From contig JAVERT010000013.1 in the NCBI GenBank assembly GCA_034006985.1, positions 5,062-69,061 on the forward strand: a stretch of DNA of 64,000 nt, given 5' to 3'. Positions 62,481-64,000 of this stretch are shown here, in pieces. Origin of the DNA: Gudongella sp034006985 (GTDB taxonomy: Bacteria; Bacillota; Clostridia; Tissierellales; Tissierellaceae). The position numbers and the translations under genes were made by a program. The stretch's first letter is position 1. Each line of letters starts with the position of its first letter. Under the pieces are notes generated by a model, which was not told where the DNA came from, made no database searches, and worked only from the letters and a program-made list of their open reading frames with translations.

Positions 62481-62835
62481 TGATTTAGTAACGGTGAGCA
62501 TACCTAAAAAACCAGATTATATAAGTACAGTAAGGTTGATATCATCTTCAATTGCTAATAAAATAGGTTATAACATTGAGCAAATTGAAGATTTGAAAGT
62601 TGCTATGGGTGAAGCTTGTATATTATCCTTTGGAAAATCAATAGATGAAGAAGTTAAAATTGTCTATAATTTACTCAAAGAAAAGCTAGAAGTAGTAGTA
62701 AGCTGGACTGAAAGTGGAATTGAAGAAGGCGATGAGACCAAAGAGAGTAATATGGGTAAAATGATTATTGAGTCATTAATGGATGAGGTTTACTACTTGG
62801 ATAATGAAATTAAAATAGTTAAGTATATAGAATAA
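62473..62835 (+). CDS. RsbW-like anti-sigma factor with degenerate ATP site
   Basis: Starting at ATG 62473 behind GGGGTGGAG (120 residues; GTG 62464 is an alternative), the protein has the GHKL anti-sigma length and the start VSIPKKPDYISTVRLISSSIANKIGYNIEQIEDLKVAMGEAC of RsbW/SpoIIAB. The N box is EACILSFGK, so the Glu is kept but the metal-binding Asn of EAxTN is replaced. The DxGxG and GLGL motifs are also not recognisable (WTESGIEEG, NMGKMIIESLMDEV). It probably binds its sigma factor but may not act as a kinase. Confidence 0.85.
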   Translation: MLNDLVTVSIPKKPDYISTVRLISSSIANKIGYNIEQIEDLKVAMGEACILSFGKSIDEEVKIVYNLLKEKLEVVVSWTESGIEEGDETKESNMGKMIIESLMDEVYYLDNEIKIVKYIE

Positions 62836-62848
62836 GGATGGTAGTCCT

Positions 62849-63643
62849 ATGGTAAACTCAAAACGCTATAGCAAAGAGAAAAAAACAGCATCAGATAAAG
62901 CTGAAATGAAAAAGCTTTTTAGAGAGTATAGTGAAAATCCAAGTAAAGAATTAAGAGATTATTTAATAGAAAAACATCTATATATAGCTGAAATTTTGGC
63001 TAAAAAATATGCAAATAGAGGAATAGACTTTGATGATATATATCAGGTTGCAAGTATAGGCCTTATTTATGCCATTGAAAGATATGATATAGGAAAGGGT
63101 TTCGAGTTTTCGAGTTTTGCAACCCCTACAATTATTGGTGAAATAAAAAAACACTTTAGAGATAAGGGTTGGACAATTAGAGTTCCCAGAAGAATACAGG
63201 AATTATCTAAGAAGATAAATAATGCTAAAGTCCACTTAAGTCAAGAGTTACAAAAAGTACCAAGTATTGAAGATATAGCAACTTACCTAGGTGTTACTGA
63301 AGAAGAAGTACTAGAGGCTATGGAGGCAAGTAAAGTATATACACCACAGTCACTTGATGTGACATTTGATTCTCACAATGATGATAAGGAAGTTAATCTT
63401 GCTGAGTTAATTGGGGAAGAAGACCTTTACTTTAGTAGAATAGAAAACAATGACTTTTTAGTTAAGACGATGGAAAAGCTAAATGAAATAGAGAAACAAA
63501 TTTTAATTGAAAGATACTTTAATAAAAAGACTCAAGTTACTATAGCAAATAATTTAGAAATATCACAGATGACAGTCTCGAGAATAGAAAAACGAATTTT
63601 AGAAAAACTTAGAAAAGAAGTAGAAAGAACATTAATGGATTAA
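62849..63643 (+). CDS. RNA polymerase sigma factor, SigB/SigF/SigG family
   Basis: The 264-residue protein has region 2 (DIYQVASIGLIYAIERYDIGKGFEFSSFATPTIIGEIKKHFRDKGWTIRVPRRIQEL), region 3 (LQKVPSIEDIATYLGVTEEEVLEAME) and region 4 (KKTQVTIANNLEISQMTVSRIEKRILEKLRKEV). Together with the RsbV- and RsbW-like genes it forms a partner-switching module. The position just before the rRNA operon is unusual. General stress and sporulation roles cannot be told apart by eye. Confidence 0.92.
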   Translation: MVNSKRYSKEKKTASDKAEMKKLFREYSENPSKELRDYLIEKHLYIAEILAKKYANRGIDFDDIYQVASIGLIYAIERYDIGKGFEFSSFATPTIIGEIKKHFRDKGWTIRVPRRIQELSKKINNAKVHLSQELQKVPSIEDIATYLGVTEEEVLEAMEASKVYTPQSLDVTFDSHNDDKEVNLAELIGEEDLYFSRIENNDFLVKTMEKLNEIEKQILIERYFNKKTQVTIANNLEISQMTVSRIEKRILEKLRKEVERTLMD

Positions 63644-63658
63644 AAACAAAAGAGAGTT

Positions 63659-63700
63659 AAAGCATGATTCAGAATTGATTTGAATTGTGCTTTTTTTTTT
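63659..63700 (+). terminator. terminator of the sigma-factor operon
   Basis: A 12-bp stem, 63659-63670 with 63682-63693 including two G-U pairs, is followed by a run of about ten T. It lies 16 bases after the sigma-factor stop. Confidence 0.85.
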
Positions 63701-63720
63701 GGTTTATTTTCATTTATGGA

Positions 63721-63749
63721 TTGACAAAAATGATTCTAGAATATAGACT
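63721..63749 (+). promoter_or_regulatory. rRNA promoter P1
   Basis: TTGACA (63721-63726) and TAGACT (63744-63749) are separated by 17 bases. The -35 is perfect and the -10 moderate. Confidence 0.6.
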
Positions 63750-63815
63750 ATAGAGGTCACCAAAAAAACTGAAAAGGCTTTAAAAAACTTTCTAAAAAAA
63801 GTTTTAAAAAAGATG

Positions 63816-63845
63816 TTGACTTACAGATAGTATAGATGTTATACT
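63816..63845 (+). promoter_or_regulatory. rRNA promoter P2
   Basis: TTGACT (63816-63821) and TATACT (63840-63845) are separated by 18 bases, preceded by A/T tracts (63780-63810) that look like an UP element. The leader 63850-63973 contains GAACTTTGAATAA, which resembles a boxA-type antitermination site. Confidence 0.75.
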
Positions 63846-63973
63846 AAGTAAGTTGTCTCAGAAGAGGCGGCATTGAACAATGATAATTAAATAGTGTGAG
63901 AACTTTGAATAAAAACCAAAGAAGTAAAGAAACAAAATGAAGTCAGCAAATAAAGAGCTATTATCAGACACTT

Positions 63974-64000
63974 TTAAATGAGAGTTTGATCCTGGCTCAG
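63974..64000 (+). rRNA. 16S ribosomal RNA, first bases only
   Basis: AGAGTTTGATCCTGGCTCAG at 63981-64000 is the universal 16S start region (E. coli positions 8-27). The mature 5' end should be near 63974. The rest lies outside the window. Confidence 0.95.

Noticed and set aside
1..64000. CRISPR arrays, insertion sequences, prophage genes, tRNA genes
   Set aside because: I saw no repeat-spacer array, transposase motif, phage structural gene or tRNA cloverleaf in the intergenic regions I read.

Overview
This window comes from the replication-origin region of a low-GC Gram-positive chromosome. The codon use is strongly AT-biased, Shine-Dalgarno sites are strong, and the order rpmH-rnpA-yidD-yidC-jag-mnmE-mnmG-rsmG-parA-parB on one side of oriC and dnaA-dnaN-yaaA-recF-gyrB-gyrA-16S rRNA on the other is the classic Firmicutes origin layout. 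The metabolic genes (amino-acid aminotransferases, an ADP-forming acyl-CoA synthetase, a folate cyclodeaminase, kynureninase, a complete allantoin-to-ureidoglycolate set) suggest an anaerobic amino-acid and purine-derivative fermenter of the Clostridia/Tissierellia. That placement is inference. No species is claimed.

Layout. 1-3.5 kb (+): the 3' end of a kynureninase gene, a small secreted protein overlapping a small alarmone synthetase, and a large secreted stalk/Lcl-domain protein. 3.7-11 kb (-): DEAD-box helicase, GNAT, DUF2200, two small membrane-anchored proteins, then rlmH, tpx, surE, htrA and walJ. 11.1-19.3 kb: a catabolic cluster of four minus-strand genes (HMGL-type enzyme, aminotransferase, Na+ symporter, and an acyl-CoA synthetase fused to a PurN-like formyltransferase) facing a FlK-like thioesterase and a MerR-XRE-cupin regulator. 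This block is bracketed by terminators and splits the wal operon (walR-walK-orf-yycH-yycI at 19.4-24.7 kb) from walJ-htrA-rlmH. 24.8-28.3 kb (+): a yybP-ykoY manganese riboswitch with its terminator in front of a SERCA-like P-type ATPase, then a YbaK deacylase. 28.5-38.9 kb: the ureide regulon (pucG, NCS1 permease, allantoinase, allantoate amidohydrolase, cupin, allE, PucR-type regulator, LctP-type permease). 39-45 kb (-): M23 peptidase, DagK-like kinase, DUF4446 protein, class V aminotransferase, cyclodeaminase, PhzF. 45.1-53.2 kb (-): parB, parA with three parS sites, rsmG, mnmG, mnmE, jag, yidC, yidD, rnpA, rpmH. 53.2-55.2 kb: a bipartite oriC around dnaA, with DnaA-box clusters and a six-unit DnaA-trio element. 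55.2-64 kb (+): dnaN, yaaA, recF, gyrB, gyrA, an RsbV/RsbW/sigma-B-type operon, then the rRNA promoters and the first bases of a 16S gene.

Most genes read away from oriC on the leading strand; the exceptions are the divergently placed regulators and their partners in the two catabolic clusters, the ATPase/YbaK pair and the first 3.5 kb. The most unusual content is the 11-19 kb cluster. Its last enzyme carries an apparently intact formyltransferase active site fused to an apparently intact ADP-forming acyl-CoA synthetase, and I do not recognise the pathway. Other points of interest are a GyrA with Gly at the position-87 quinolone contact, a degenerate RsbW, repeated operator candidates in the ureide regulon, and a structured terminator element found twice.
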